A stretch of DNA of 64,000 bases from Gigaspora rosea (Eukaryota > Glomeromycota > Glomeromycetes > Diversisporales > Gigasporaceae). A model generated the notes under the pieces. The model ran no database searches. It worked only from the letters and a program-made list of their open reading frames with translations, and was not told the origin of the DNA. Numbering within the stretch: the first letter of the stretch is position 1; every line of letters begins with the position of its first letter. The DNA lies in NCBI GenBank assembly GCA_003550325.1, contig QKWP01000345.1:1-64000 (forward strand). The letters run 5' to 3'. A program made the translations under genes and the position numbers. This document shows, piece after piece, positions 48,509-60,398 of this stretch.

Positions 48509-49079
48509 TTAAAATAATAATCATAGTAATTAGTCACTTTCTAGTTACTTTTCACCCACCCTTGATCAAATTTATATGAGCATAAAAATGATCAGGTTGG
48601 ACGAGTCAGGAGGGTCAGGTCAGGTTTTGGAATAGCCCGACCCGAACCTGATAAAAATATTTATGATAGGTCGGGCACGGGTTAGGTTTTAATTGGGTTC
48701 AGGTCGGGTTTAAAAGAACCCGTCCCGACCTGTCCCATCCCGCACTCTATCCAGTATCAATATAAACAATTCCAAAATGTTTCGATATTTCTCTATCCAT
48801 TTTTTGATTTTAAATGCCTACTAATTTATAATAATCAATATCAATTTTTTGAAATACATTCATTTATATCATAAAATAAACATTATTATGCTTATTTTTT
48901 TTAAAAAAAACTGACAACCAATTGATAAAACCATGTTATCAGATTTATGTAATGCAAAATAAAAAAATCAACTTCGCATGGCCTAAGTGGCATAAGTAAC
49001 ACATTGTTCATTATAATTCTTAATTACATAATTATACTGTTACACTTTCTGGTAGTTTCTTAATATACTGAGGACTTCT

Positions 49080-49470
49080 GTGGTTGTATTGTCTGACTCT
49101 TCTGATGTACTGTAGATAGTTGTAGTTGATTATTTGTTCAGTTTTGGTTCCAAGAGGTGGATTCCTGGCTAAGGTTTTATATATATGCTTTAGTGTATTT
49201 GTATACATAACAAGAAAATACTTTAAGACATACCTATAATTCTAATCACCAACTCACAAATCTAAACTCCTCTGTTTAATCATATTATTGCTATAAACAG
49301 TTCTAAAATGTTCTAATCCCTCCATTATTTTCAAATTTTAATGCCTACTAATTTATAATAATCAATAAATAAAGAAAAATTATTACTCTTGTTTTTTTTT
49401 TTAAAAAAAAAACTGGTCTATGTTTTAGATTCCATATAATACAAAATGAAAAATTAACTTTGGTGGCCTA
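49080..49470. repeat. Uninterrupted copy of the 46590-49000 repeat
   Basis: Gives the empty-site version: CATATTATTGCTATAAACAG runs through the point where the other copy holds the 2-kb nest. 49471-50405 is AT-rich, with related AACTATTTAT and GAAAGATRAAATTAT words (two direct copies near 49740 and 50060), and no gene. Confidence 0.65.
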
Positions 49471-50412
49471 ATCTTTCAACACAAAACCCATAAATTTTGA
49501 TATTTTTTACGAATAAGTCCAAATATAATTGGCCCTATTAATTCCAAACTTAATTACTATATTGACTAGAATTACTTTAAAAAGAGTTGTCAGCAAAATA
49601 TATAGTTCACAAACCGAACTTATATATAAATTTCTTTTTTGTATAATAAGCTTGTTAGTGAAGTGAGCATTTGCAAAATATGTATCTTAGAAGTACTCAT
49701 AGGTTATTGATTGAAACCAGATGAATCTAGTTGTTGAACGAAACTATTTATTTGAATAAAAGATGAAATTATATTCAGAAAAAAACAATAGAGAAAATGA
49801 AACAACAAAACCCCAAATTTTTAAAATATAAAAATTCGATCATAAAATTTTAATTAATATTGTTAATGCTAATTACATTATAATGATGAATTTCAAAATT
49901 AATAATCAGTAACATCAATTTGCATTACTAAATATATTACATATATGATAAGAACTTATCTAAAATTTTTAATAAGCTTGTCAAATAAGTATTGACAAAA
50001 TGTGTGTCTTTGAGCAATTGTAGTTATTGATTGAAAACAGATGAAATGAGTTGTCAGCGAAACTATTTTATGTGAATGAAAGATAAAATTATGTTCAGAA
50101 AAAACAAAGTAAAGTACATATGCAAAATAATACAATCAGTCTTTTTTTTAAAAAATTTTTATCAGTATCAAATAACTGATAACAATTAAAAGCTATCAAA
50201 CATTGGTCATTTACCTCCTTATTAGAAATACAAGAACTTAAACAGTTTCATATATTGTAATATTTTATTACTACTCGTTATAAGACTACATTTCAAAATC
50301 AGATCACGCATGCATTAATTAGCACCACTAAACAGGCATAATTTCAAAAAAAATAGTATCTCATATTATTAGTTATAGTCAAGTTACAACATATAAATAT
50401 CATTTTTAAAAG

Positions 50413-50600
50413 TACCGTAGATTCTCGAAATAGCGGCCGGGGCGCGCTATTTTGAATACGTGGGCGCTATTTCGAGTACGCGCATGGGCGTTATTTTGAA
50501 TATATAGTTGATTTTTTAGAAACCGGTTTTTTCCAAAATAACGCCCATGAGCGGTATTTTTGGATGTAGCGAACACAGCATAGTTAAGCATCTATCTTGT
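50413..50600 (+). mobile_element. 5' end of a pogo-like element with subterminal repeats
   Basis: CCGTAGATTCTCGAAATAGC resembles pogo/Tc1-type termini. It is followed by at least four GGGCGYTATTTYGA words (three direct, one inverted at about 50534). GC-rich relative to its surroundings. No matching right end was found before 51640, so the element is 3' truncated. Confidence 0.5.
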
Positions 50601-51044
50601 GTCTTTCCGTTTAAAGAATGTTGGCGTCTAAGATCTGCAAAAATAAATAGTTAAATCATCTTCCATGATATATATAAGAAAAACCGAAAAAAAAAATTTG
50701 CCGAATTTCACATTCTATTCAAATAAAACGTTTTTACAAGTTTCGTTTAAATTTTACATTAATTTATCAAACAGTTTTTTTCTATGACTTGTTATGACAT
50801 TTGCTATTACATATGACTATCTTGGTCATATACTGTAAGATCGTAACAGGTTATCTGATTTCGGGGTTTTTTTCGCACATTTTTTGTCCTTTATACTTTT
50901 TAAAAAAAAAAACCGATGTATATTAATGAAATTGATCCGGGTCACTATGGCTTAATCAAATTAATATGTAGAATTTTTTTTTATTTCGTAACACTAAATT
51001 TTTACATATATAAGATTATTTATGTGTTTCGCGAACAAATAAAC

Positions 51045-51335
51045 ATGGAAGATTTAGTTCGCACAAATAGAAGTTTTACCATCACATTTAAACTTGAAGT
51101 TATAGCATATGCGGAAGACACCTCGAATCGCAGCGCGGCAAAGTTTTATAATGTTGACCGAAAAAGAGTTCAAGAATGGAGAAAGCAGAAAACAGAACTT
51201 GAGGCTGTAACAAACAAAGGTCAAGCACGAGTCCTCAAAGGTCGTGGGCGAAAAGCTATGTACCCTGCGTTAGAAAAAGAACTATTAGATTATATAAAAA
51301 AAAAACGGGAAGAAAATATGGCAGTCACGATGTGA
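51045..51335 (+). CDS. Brinker/pogo-type DNA-binding ORF (truncated transposase), 96 aa
   Basis: The protein starts MEDLVRTNRSFTITFKLEVI and continues AYAEDTSNRSAAKFYNVDRK, RVQEWRKQK, GRGRKAMYPALEKELLDYI. This is the N-terminal helix-turn-helix of Brinker/CENP-B/pogo-like transposases, with the conserved WRKQK and GRGRK...PxLE...L...I parts. Full-length transposases continue with a second HTH and a DDE nuclease; here the frame stops shortly after MAVTM and no DDE sequence follows. I chose ATG 51045 because the family starts a few residues before TxRxFT; an in-frame upstream ATG at 50916 would add a hydrophobic stretch. Probably a remnant of the element beginning at 50413, though a small DNA-binding protein could still be made. 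Confidence 0.7.
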   Translation: MEDLVRTNRSFTITFKLEVIAYAEDTSNRSAAKFYNVDRKRVQEWRKQKTELEAVTNKGQARVLKGRGRKAMYPALEKELLDYIKKKREENMAVTM

Positions 51336-51684
51336 TCAACCAATCACAATAGTAAACAACATAGATTCAACCAATCCGAATTAATCATTTTTGTGCAACT
51401 AAAGAAAATTTGAATTGACTTAGGAAAACTTTACCACATGTAGAAGTATAATTTTTTCAAATACTATATTTATTAAAATTTTACTATTATAAAAAGAGTA
51501 TTTTGTACTACATATTATAAAATTTTTGGCTAAATTAATAGCACATTTTTATTTTCTATATAAATCTCATTGTACCACTAAAATCATATGATAAATGATC
51601 TACATTCACCCTACCCTTAAATGGCAAACCATTGATCGTAATTATGAAGTATTACAAATGACATCAGATTATTACTTCATCAAA

Positions 51685-51739
51685 GTAAATGATTGGTTTA
51701 CATGTGCCGCTGCGCGGCACATGTAAGCCAATCATTTAC
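51685..51739. repeat. 55-bp near-perfect hairpin
   Basis: Arms of 26 bp with one mismatch around a 3-nt loop; the GC-rich tip is GTGCCGC-TGC-GCGGCAC. Flanked by AT-rich DNA. Could be a transposon terminus (CTAA follows at 51739-51742) or an RNA hairpin; no evidence decides. Confidence 0.75.
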
Positions 51740-52249
51740 TAAAGGAAGAACGAATTTTTATGACCAATTTATTATAATTTAATACATGATCTATATGCTG
51801 CATTCTCGATATAAATATATACTCCTAACTAAATTTCACCTCGCTTTAACCTCCCTCTAAAATTAGAAAATTATGTTACATAAAACAGGGAATGACCTGA
51901 GAAAAAATGTATACCAATCAGCTTTAAGATTTTGCTACCGTTTCAGATGCCAGTAAAACCATACACTTATGTTCCTGGTATGATTTTTATAATAACCAGT
52001 AACAGAATTTTTACAGTATCTTGCAATTGTTTTCAAAAAGCATGGAAAGATGCAGATTATTGTATCATGGAGAATTAACGAAAGTTCCCGGATTTTTAAT
52101 TTTTTCTGCATCTTTCCCAATACAATCCTAACTATATACTACAATGTGCTACTGGAATTTTTTTGTGATAGAAATTAGTTTTACGTTAGTAAGCAAGTTC
52201 TATAACAGAATTTTGTGTTTCACTGGAATAGCAGCAGGTTTTGCAATAG

Positions 52250-54345
52250 AGGTAAAATTAATTATATGATGGAAAGGTATAATGAATCAATTGTTAACAT
52301 GGAGAAATTATTATTATTTAAATTATTAAATAGAAGATTATTAAATAGAAGATTAACTAGATTGTTAGAAATTTAACCAGATAATACGATCGCATTAAGG
52401 TATAGAAGTGAAATTACTTATATAATGAAAAGGTATAACGAATCAATCGTTAACTTGGAGAAATTATTGCTATTTTAAATTATTAAATAGATTCTTCCGG
52501 AGATTTAACTAGATTGCTAGAAATTGAACCGGATAATACGATAGCCTTACAGAATAGAAGTGAAATTAATTATATGATGAAAAGGTATAACGAATCAATC
52601 GCTGACTTGAAGAATTATTGTATTTTAAATTATCAAATAGAAGATTTAACTAGATTGCTAGAAATTTAACTACAGTAGATAATATGGTATAGAAGTGAAA
52701 TTAATCATAAGATTAAAAGGTATAACGAATCAATCGCTAACTTGGAGAAATTATTATATTTAAGCATCCGAAGATTTAACTAGATTGCTAAAAATTGAAC
52801 CTGATAATACGATAGCTTTAAGGTATATAAGTGAGATTAATTATATAATGAAAAGGTATAATGAATCAATCATTAACTTCGAGAAATTTTATTGTTGTTT
52901 TAAATTATTAAATACAGTAGATGGATGAAGCATCCGAATATTTACTAGATTGCTAGAAATTGAACCAGATAATATGATAACTTTAAGGTATAGAAGTGAA
53001 ATTAATTACATGATAAAAAGGTATAACGAATCAATTGCTAACTTGGAGAAATTATTGTTATTTTTTAATTATTAAATATATAGATGACGCATCCGAAGAT
53101 TTAACTAGATTGTTAGAAATTTAACCAGATAATATGATAACTTTAAGGTATAGAAGTGAAATTAATTATAAGATGAAAAGATATAACGAATCAATTGCTA
53201 ACTTGGAGAAATTATTATATTTTAAATTATTAAAAAGATAGATAAAGCATCCGAAGATTTAACTAGATTATTAGAAATTGAAACAGATAATAAGATAGCT
53301 TTAAGGTATAGAAGTGAAATTAATGATATGATGAAAAGGTATAACGAATCAATCGCTAACTTAGAGAAATTATTGTTATTTTAAATAATTAAATAGATTG
53401 TTATTTTAAATAATTAGATAGATGACACATCCAAAGATTTAACTAGATTGCTAGAAATTGAACCAGATAATACAATAACTTTAAGGTATAGAAGTAAAAT
53501 TAATTATATGATGAAGAGGTATAATGAATCAATCGCTAATTTGAAGAAATAATTATATTTTAGATTGTTAAATAGATAGATGAAGCATCCAAAATTTAAC
53601 TAGATTGCCAGAAATTGAACCAGATAATATGATAACTTAAGGTATAGAAGTAAAATTAATTATATGATGAAAAGGTATAATGAATCAATTGCTAATTTGG
53701 AGAAATTATTGCTATTTTAAATTATTAAATAGATAGATGAAGCATTCGAAGATTTAACTAGATTGCTAGAAGTTGAACCAGATAATACAATAGCTTTAAG
53801 GTATAGAAGCGAGATTAATTATATGATGAAAAGGTATAATGAATCAATCGTTAACTTATTGTTATTTTAAATTATTAAATAGATAGATGACGCATCCGAA
53901 GATTTAACTAGATTGCTAGAAATTGAATCAGATAATACAATAGCTTTAAGGTATAGAAACGAATTAATTATATAATGAAAAGGTATAACGAATCAATTGC
54001 TAACTTGGATAAATTATTGTTATTTTTAATTATTAAATAGATAGATGACGCATCAGAAGATTTAACTAGATTGCTAGAAATTTAACCAGATAATACGATA
54101 ACTTTAAAGTATAGAAGTGAAATTAATTATAAGATGAAAAGATATAATGAATCAATCGCTAACTTAGAGAAAATATTATATTTTAAATTATTAAATAAAT
54201 AGATGATGCATCCGAAGATTTCTAAAAATTTAACCAGATAATACGATAACTTTAAGTTATAGAATCATTTTAATTAATTATATAATGAAAAGATATAATG
54301 AATCAATCGCTTAGATATTTAAAATTATTAAATAGATAGAAGACC
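52250..54345 (+). repeat. Satellite of decayed TPR-coding units, about 159-bp period
   Basis: About 13 tandem units. A good unit reads in one frame DASEDLTRLLEIEPDNTIAL, RYRSEINYMMKRYNESIANL, EKLLLF, then stop codons in an AT-rich link (TAAATTATTAAATAGATAGA), then the next DASEDL. The first part is a clear tetratricopeptide repeat of the Rhizophagus type. The 159-bp unit keeps frame across the link, but the stops there and scattered indels prevent a long ORF. Anchor word GCATCCGAAGATTT occurs at about 52763, 52928, 53088, 53247, 53427, 53585, 53742, 53896, 54049 and 54207. Best read as a pseudogenic array. Confidence 0.8.
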
Positions 54346-54370
54346 TGATCAAGCTCGAAATTTTTACGAT

Positions 54371-54400
54371 CCCGTGGCGGAGCCACGGGTCGGACGCTAG
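54371..54400 (+). mobile_element. Helitron-like 3' terminus, second family
   Basis: Hairpin CCCGTGGC-GGA-GCCACGGG, then TCGGACG and CTAG (54397-54400) followed by T. This matches the structural rule for Helitron ends (GC hairpin a few bases before CTRR). It sits directly after the TPR satellite. No empty site is available to confirm it. Confidence 0.45.
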
Positions 54401-54668
54401 TCAGATATATGTTTTTATTTTTTTAACAAATGTAACGTACACGTCCCGTGACCTAAATTCGGGTCACTAACCTGTTTTTGCAGGAATGCAAATTCCCGAA
54501 AGACACGTGACTTCGACACTTTGGAGGATCCGTCCGTCGGTTGAATTCACCTCATTTCGCAGGGATGCGAAATTTGAGATCACCACTAAGCATAATTTAA
54601 AAAAACTCCGACTTACTAATGGCTGAGTTTTTCTAACTCCGCCACGAAGAGCATTACACAAAGGTGCG

Positions 54669-54801
54669 CTTCTCCGTCATTTAATTTATTTTGGGAGCGT
54701 TTTTTTTTTTTAATAACTTTAACCAGAGTACCCTGCTTAGCAGGGTCCTTTGTTAAAGTAAAAAAAAAAGTGCACCCAAAAAAATAAATTAGTGACGGAA
54801 G
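54669..54801. mobile_element. Small foldback element, about 133 bp
   Basis: CTTCTCCGTCATTTAATTTA and its near-complement AATTAGTGACGGAAG form the ends. The centre is the hairpin ACCCTGC-TTA-GCAGGGT. 54802-55440 upstream of the kinase shows no further gene. Confidence 0.7.
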
Positions 54802-55445
54802 TAATGATATTAATTCCTTTGTGGACAATTATGGAAAGCGGATCAACACTTTGTGACATTGTCAGGTATTAGTACAGATAGATGATTAAAGTGTGACCGC
54901 TAAAATTTTAAGGGATCTTTGACAAAATTTATTTATTATGCATATTTGAGGACTTTCGCCGAGTTATTTTTCGTTATTCCACCTTCTTTTGGTCGACTAG
55001 AACACTTAATGAAAATTTCGTTTTATAAATAGACATTTTTCATGTGTATGTATTGCCAGCACATTCATGTAACATAAAGAAAATAATACCATAGAGTTTT
55101 TGACCCAATCATATTATTATGTTTATCTTGAACGTATAATCTTAACAGTTTAGTTTGTTAGACAAATTTTATTAGATAATCGATTTGAAACATGTGTTCT
55201 TATTTCTTTGTTATATTTCCTTTTTTAGAAAAACATATTACGCAAAAAAGTTCATAATTTGAATTCAATTAGGAAAGTAAGATAATGATGTACAGTACAT
55301 AGCAACAAATCCAAAAAAACTGGTTACTTATAGTAATCCCGGTTGTTACGACAAAAAATTCTACTGTTTTTATTAAAGAAACTTTAGTTCAAAGATTTTT
55401 TCAAAGGCTCTGCTTACAACATTTTCTGAATTTAAATTTAATAAA

Positions 55446-56118
55446 ATGAATAATAAGAATGACAGAAAAGATTTTGTAAGTCAAACTTACTTCAAACTAA
55501 TTTACTATTCTGAGTTACATTCCTCAAACTATGAAGATAGGATAGAAATCTATAATAAGATATTATCCGAAAACACGGAACTTACCCCAGAAGAAAAACG
55601 GTCTTGCCAAGATAGAGCTCAAAGAAACACTGAGAGAGAGAAAGAGTTGTTTAAAAGAGGCAAACCAATAGGATGTGGTTATTGCAAATTAACAAGATAT
55701 TCAACTCGTTACTGTGAAAATTGTATTATAAAATATTTAAAAAGCTTTTTTGGAACTTGGACATCTGGATGTGATGTTATCGACAAATTTATTCGTGAAT
55801 GTCAGTCAAACTCAGGACTCCCTTTACATATTATGGAATGGATTCCATTTGAACAATTTGAAGATATTGAACATCTGGCAAATGGAGGTTTTGCTACTAT
55901 ATATACTGCGACATGGAAACGAGGATCGATATTAGATTTTAATGAAAGTAAACGAAATTTTGTTTATCAAGGTTCTCAAAAGGTTGTACTTAAATCTTTA
56001 AATAATTCAAATGAACATACGGAAAAATTTTTTGAAGAGGTTAATATTATATATTTTATAATTGTTTAATTCGTTTATTTCATATCATATCTATAAATAG
56101 TTAATGCAATACTATACC

Positions 56119-56149
<31 letters not shown>

Positions 56150-57358
56150 GTATTTTTATTTTCTAGGCAAAAAGATTTATTCAAATTAGATCTGGTGATA
56201 TTGTTAATGCTTATGGAATAACTAAAATTAAAACTTCTGATAACAGTAATTATGCTATAGTTATGAATTATTTTGCAGACGGAAATTTAAGAGATTATTT
56301 AAAGAAAAATCATTCAACACTAAGTTTGCAAGATAGAGTATTCGCCATTTGGCGTATATGTGGTGTCTTATTGGATGTTCATCGACAAGATCTAATTCAT
56401 TGTGATTTACATAGTGGAAATATCCTTTTATATACAAATAGATGCCTGCTTACTGATTTAGGATTATGTGGTCCTGTAGAAGACAGAAACGCTGATGAAG
56501 TTTTTGGTATTATTCCGTATATGGCACCTGAACTACTTCAGAATAAAAAATATTCGAAAGCAACAGATATTTACGGTTTAGGAATATTGATGTGGGAAAT
56601 TTTTGCTGGACATCCACCATTTTTTGATAAGGCTTATGATGAACAATTAATACTCGAAATCATTTTAAATAATTTGAGACCACCAAAATTACCTGAAGTT
56701 CCGAATGAATTGCAAAATCTTATTTATAGATGCTTGGATGCAGATCCTTTGAAAAGGCCCAATATCGAAGAAATTCATGATATTATTAAAAAAATATATT
56801 GTGAAATCCTTGAAAACGAGAAATTGGGCATTGAATATGAAAGAAAGAAAAAACGAACAAACGAGAAATTGGTCATTGAAGATGAAAAAAAGAAAAAACG
56901 AACCACAGTAGCATTTGACAGTATGTGACCTTTATATAAATTTTTGCGAATTAATGTAAATTTCATTTTAATTATTCTTTATTAGACTGGCAGCAAGATT
57001 CTTTTCAAAGTCAAATTATTAAGTTTGATTTCAACGATTCAGGTTATTTTTAAAATTATTATTATACTAACGCACAACCATATAATTTTTTCATCAACCA
57101 CTTCATTGCTAAGATTCATTAAATTTATTTTTATTACAGAATTAAAAAAACTTTCTGACATAAGTGTTATCAAGTCGAAAAATTTAGGTAAGCATATAAT
57201 TTTTACTCTTATCAATTAACTTATTACTAAGTTCTTATATTATATGTACTTTAGAATTAAACACATCAGCCTCCAATCTGAGTATTAAAGATGGTATTTT
57301 TCTTTTTTATTTTTCTTCTTACATAACGATGTTTATTAAAAATATTCAATATAGCTAA
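55446..57358 (+). CDS. Protein kinase with CxxC-CxxC N-terminus, 518 aa, 5 exons
   Basis: Exons 55446-56039, 56167-56920, 56986-57042, 57140-57187 and 57255-57358; GT-AG introns, phases consistent. Residues 1-130 are a lineage-type N-terminus with C77-x2-C80-x9-C90-x2-C93, a likely zinc-binding knot. Kinase domain from about 138: glycine loop ANGGFATIY (first Gly is Ala, residue 145), lysine in VVLK (K183), HCDLHSGNIL with catalytic Asp278 (non-RD), DLG in place of DFG (Asp295), YMAPELL, DIYGLGILMWEIF, and DPLKRP near its end. A Lys/Arg-rich duplicated tail (about 56817-56898) follows, then short C-terminal exons whose exact ends are less sure. All catalytic residues are present, so an active Ser/Thr or TKL-type kinase is expected. 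Paralogue of the convergent gene at 58122-59558. Confidence 0.88.
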
Positions 57359-58121
57359 ATTATTCTGTTTAAAAGATTTTTTTATCATAGAACCACATAC
57401 ATTATCTTCATTTATAAGTAATACGATGAATTTTTTTATTGAAAAATTCAAAAAGACTAAATAAGTAATGAATAATTGGGTTTTAACGCTCTTTATTAGT
57501 TACTTTTAATATACAGTCACATTTCTCTATAAAGGGCTTGCTATCTTCGGATTTTGTTCGTTACATAAAACTCTCTTACATCGAGTATGTATAGTATACT
57601 TAGTATAAAGCACTGACCAATAATATTGAACACATAATCAAGAATGGCATTTATTTAAGCGAGGTATATTATAGTTGCTAAATTTGTAACTTTTCTTCGA
57701 GACACTATTCTTCTGTGTTTTATTATACATTTTTGTTATTATTCAAATTATTATATTATTTTTTTTATTTTTTTTTTATTTTAATACTTCGTATATATTT
57801 GGTTAGTAATTCATGATATTCCTGAGTTCAACAACTAGTTTATAGAAAGCCGTGCTGATGAGGAAGAAGTCATATAATAATTAATGATTCATAGCATATT
57901 GGATATATATATATTTCAATTTTATTATCAATTATACAAATGTAGCTGGTATTTTATACATTGTATAGTGTAATAAATAATCTTACGTTCATTATAACAG
58001 GTGTTAATTTGATTAATAAAAATAAAATCCTATAATTATATTATATTATATTTTAAATTATGATATTACAAATTGTAGCTAATGAAAAATTAACAGGAAA
58101 AAACCGTTAATTAAAAATAGT
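57359..58121. other. Spacer between convergent kinase genes
   Basis: AT-rich, both 3' ends point into it. Contains CAGTCACATTTCTCTATA-like sequence near 57515, reminiscent of the pogo-type end seen at 6634. No gene. Confidence 0.5.
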
Positions 58122-59558
58122 TTACAGAATTTTTTCATTAAGATCAATTATGCTACTCTTATGCACGACTTGTGTGTATGGTTTTACGACTATTTTTGAA
58201 GGTGAATAATACGATTTCTTATTTTCATATTCAGTAATCAAATCTTGGCTTTCATAAATTTCTTTATATAAACTTTTAATAGTATCAAGAACTTGTTCGA
58301 TAGTTGGTCTTTTTAAAGGATCTTCATCCATACATTTGTTAATAAGGCTTTGGATCTTGTTTGGAATTACGGGTACCATTTGTAATTTTAAACCACAAAC
58401 AATCTCTCTCGCTAATTGATAACTGTCAGGTATATAATCAAAAGGCTGACTTATAGCAAAAATTTCCCATATCAATACACCTAAACCGTAAATATCAGTT
58501 GCTTGCGAATATTTTTTATACTTTAGTAATTCAGGTGCCATATATGGAACAGCTCCGTATAGCTTGTCTGCGCTTTCATTGTTTACTGGACGACATGATC
58601 CTAGACCACTAAGTAAACATCTATTCGTATATAAAAGAATATTTCTACTATGTAGGTTACAGTGAATTAAATCTTGTTGATGAATATTTGATAAGGCTAA
58701 ACTTATACGCCAAATAGCAAATATTCTATCTTTTAAACTTAGTGCTGATTGATTTTTTATAAGATAATCTCGTAAATTTCCATCTGAGAAATAATTCATA
58801 ACTATAGCAAAATGATCATCAGGAGTTTTAATTTTAGTTATGCCATATGCATTAACAATGTCTCCGGATCTGATTTGAACAAATTTTTTTGCCTATAAAA
58901 AAAAAAATTGTTTATCTGTATAATATCATATGAAATAAAGTATTGAAATATATAAATGCATATATTTTACCTCATTAAAAATCATTTCATAAGGATTATC
59001 TGGACTGTTTAAAGATTTCAGTACAACCTTATGAGGACCAGAATAAACAAATTCTTGTTTGCTTTCATTAAAATCTAATATTGCTCCTCGTTTCCATGTT
59101 GCAATATATACTGTAGAAATTCCACCCTTTACAAGGGGCGTTATATCTTCTAATTGATCAGATGGAATCCATTCCATAATGTGTAAAGGTAATCCTGAAT
59201 TTGACTGACATTCGCGAAGAAATTCATCAATAATTTTACTTCCAGACGTCCAAGTTCCAAAGAAACTTTTTAAATATTTTATAATGCAATTTTCGCAGTA
59301 ACGTGTTGAATATCTTGTTAAATTACAATTATTACATTTTATTGGTTCACCTCTTTTAAATAATTCTTTTTCTCTTTCAACGTTTCTTAAAGTTCTCTCT
59401 TGACATGATTGCTTTTCTTCTTGGGTAAGTTCCGAATTCTCATACAATAATTTGTTAAAGAGTTTTATTGCTTCTTCATAGTTCGAAGAATACAATTCAG
59501 AATAGTAGATAAGTTCAAAGTAAGTTTTGCTAACAAAGTCTTTTCTAATTTCGGTCAT
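58122..59558 (-). CDS. Predicted pseudokinase paralogue, 452 aa, 2 exons
   Basis: Exons 58971-59558 and 58122-58892 (minus), joined by a GT-AG intron at the same place as intron 1 of the gene at 55446. The N-terminal cysteines are kept (C75, C78, C88, C91), with RYSTRYCENCIIKYLKSFFG identical in part to the paralogue. The glycine loop is VKGGISTVY and the VVLK lysine is present (K181). The catalytic loop is HCNLHSRNIL, so the proton-acceptor Asp is Asn275, and the DFG position is GLG (Gly292), so the Mg-binding Asp is gone. MAPELL, DIYGLGVLIWEIF and DPLKRP are intact. The frame is open throughout, so the loss is selective for catalysis. A scaffold or regulator of its active neighbour is possible; early decay is the alternative. 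Confidence 0.88.
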
Positions 59559-59894
59559 TTTTTTTTTTAGAAGAAAAAGAAGCTATAGTTTATTAATTAA
59601 CTGAATTTCGAATTATTTCTTTTATAATAATAAGGTTATTATAATTACCAATCAAGTTTACGTTCAGTCTGTAAGAAGTTTCGATAAGAAGTTTCACAAA
59701 GAAACAAAATTCGGAACATTTATCCATATAACCAACAAGCGTGTAACATTCGGCATTTTAACTTTATGAAATACTCCTATATTGGTTAGAACATATTGAA
59801 CATAGAATAGTGACACCTAAATAACGTTCCCGGTGATGTACTGTACGTATGTGCACGGCATATTTAATAAACCTAAGTTAGGTGATTTTACAGG

Positions 59895-60003
59895 TCTGTC
59901 CCCAAATTTCCGGGTCGGATGCGTCGGATCTAGGTCGGCATTTAGCCCTAATTGTTAGCAGGTTCTATAGCAAAGTTATCAGCTGGGCATTTTTTTTACT
60001 TAA
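59895..60003 (-). repeat. Target repeat broken by the Helitron
   Basis: Inverted copy of the repeat at 18620-18870 (CCGGGTCGGATGCGTCGGAT, TTATCAGCTGGGCATT). Homology stops exactly at the CTAG of the adjoining Helitron end. Confidence 0.7.
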
Positions 60004-60398
60004 CTAGCACATGATCATGTGGCGGCTTCGCCGCCATGTATGATTTGGTATCGGGCATGTTAAACATTACTAATAAGTTCAACTTTTTTTAAAAATTTGA
60101 ATGATTGGTCTCATATACCGGGATAAGTTTTTATTGATCTGTGATCATAGATATGCTTTATGTATAATTGAAGCGAAAGGATATAGTATGTTATTTTGGG
60201 TATCAAGGTAAGAAGTCGTGTAATTCTGTATTTAACGAATGGCATCGGATGGTTGTTTCCCGGGCTGCATAATGTAAGTGGGCGTTAATGCTAAAGTGAC
60301 TTTTATAGATAATTTGTCTGATCGGTTAATTGTTATCGATATATTCGTGATTAGCCGTAGTAACTAACTTATCAAATTATATAGGTTTAAGAATTATT

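Larger units (their letters stand above)
46590..49000. repeat. Repeat split by a 2-kb nest
   Basis: 46590-46770 and 48755-49000 together match the uninterrupted repeat at 49080-49470: GTCCAGTTTTGGT, CTAATCACCAACTC, AAATGTTYY, GCCTACTAATTTATAATAAT, AACTTYGSRTGGCC. Everything between them is inserted DNA: a MITE, two low-complexity arms and a long-TIR element. Confidence 0.65.

Noticed and set aside
54467..54828. 64- and 70-codon minus-strand ORFs
   Set aside because: Overlap a small foldback element and each other in different frames; no domain.
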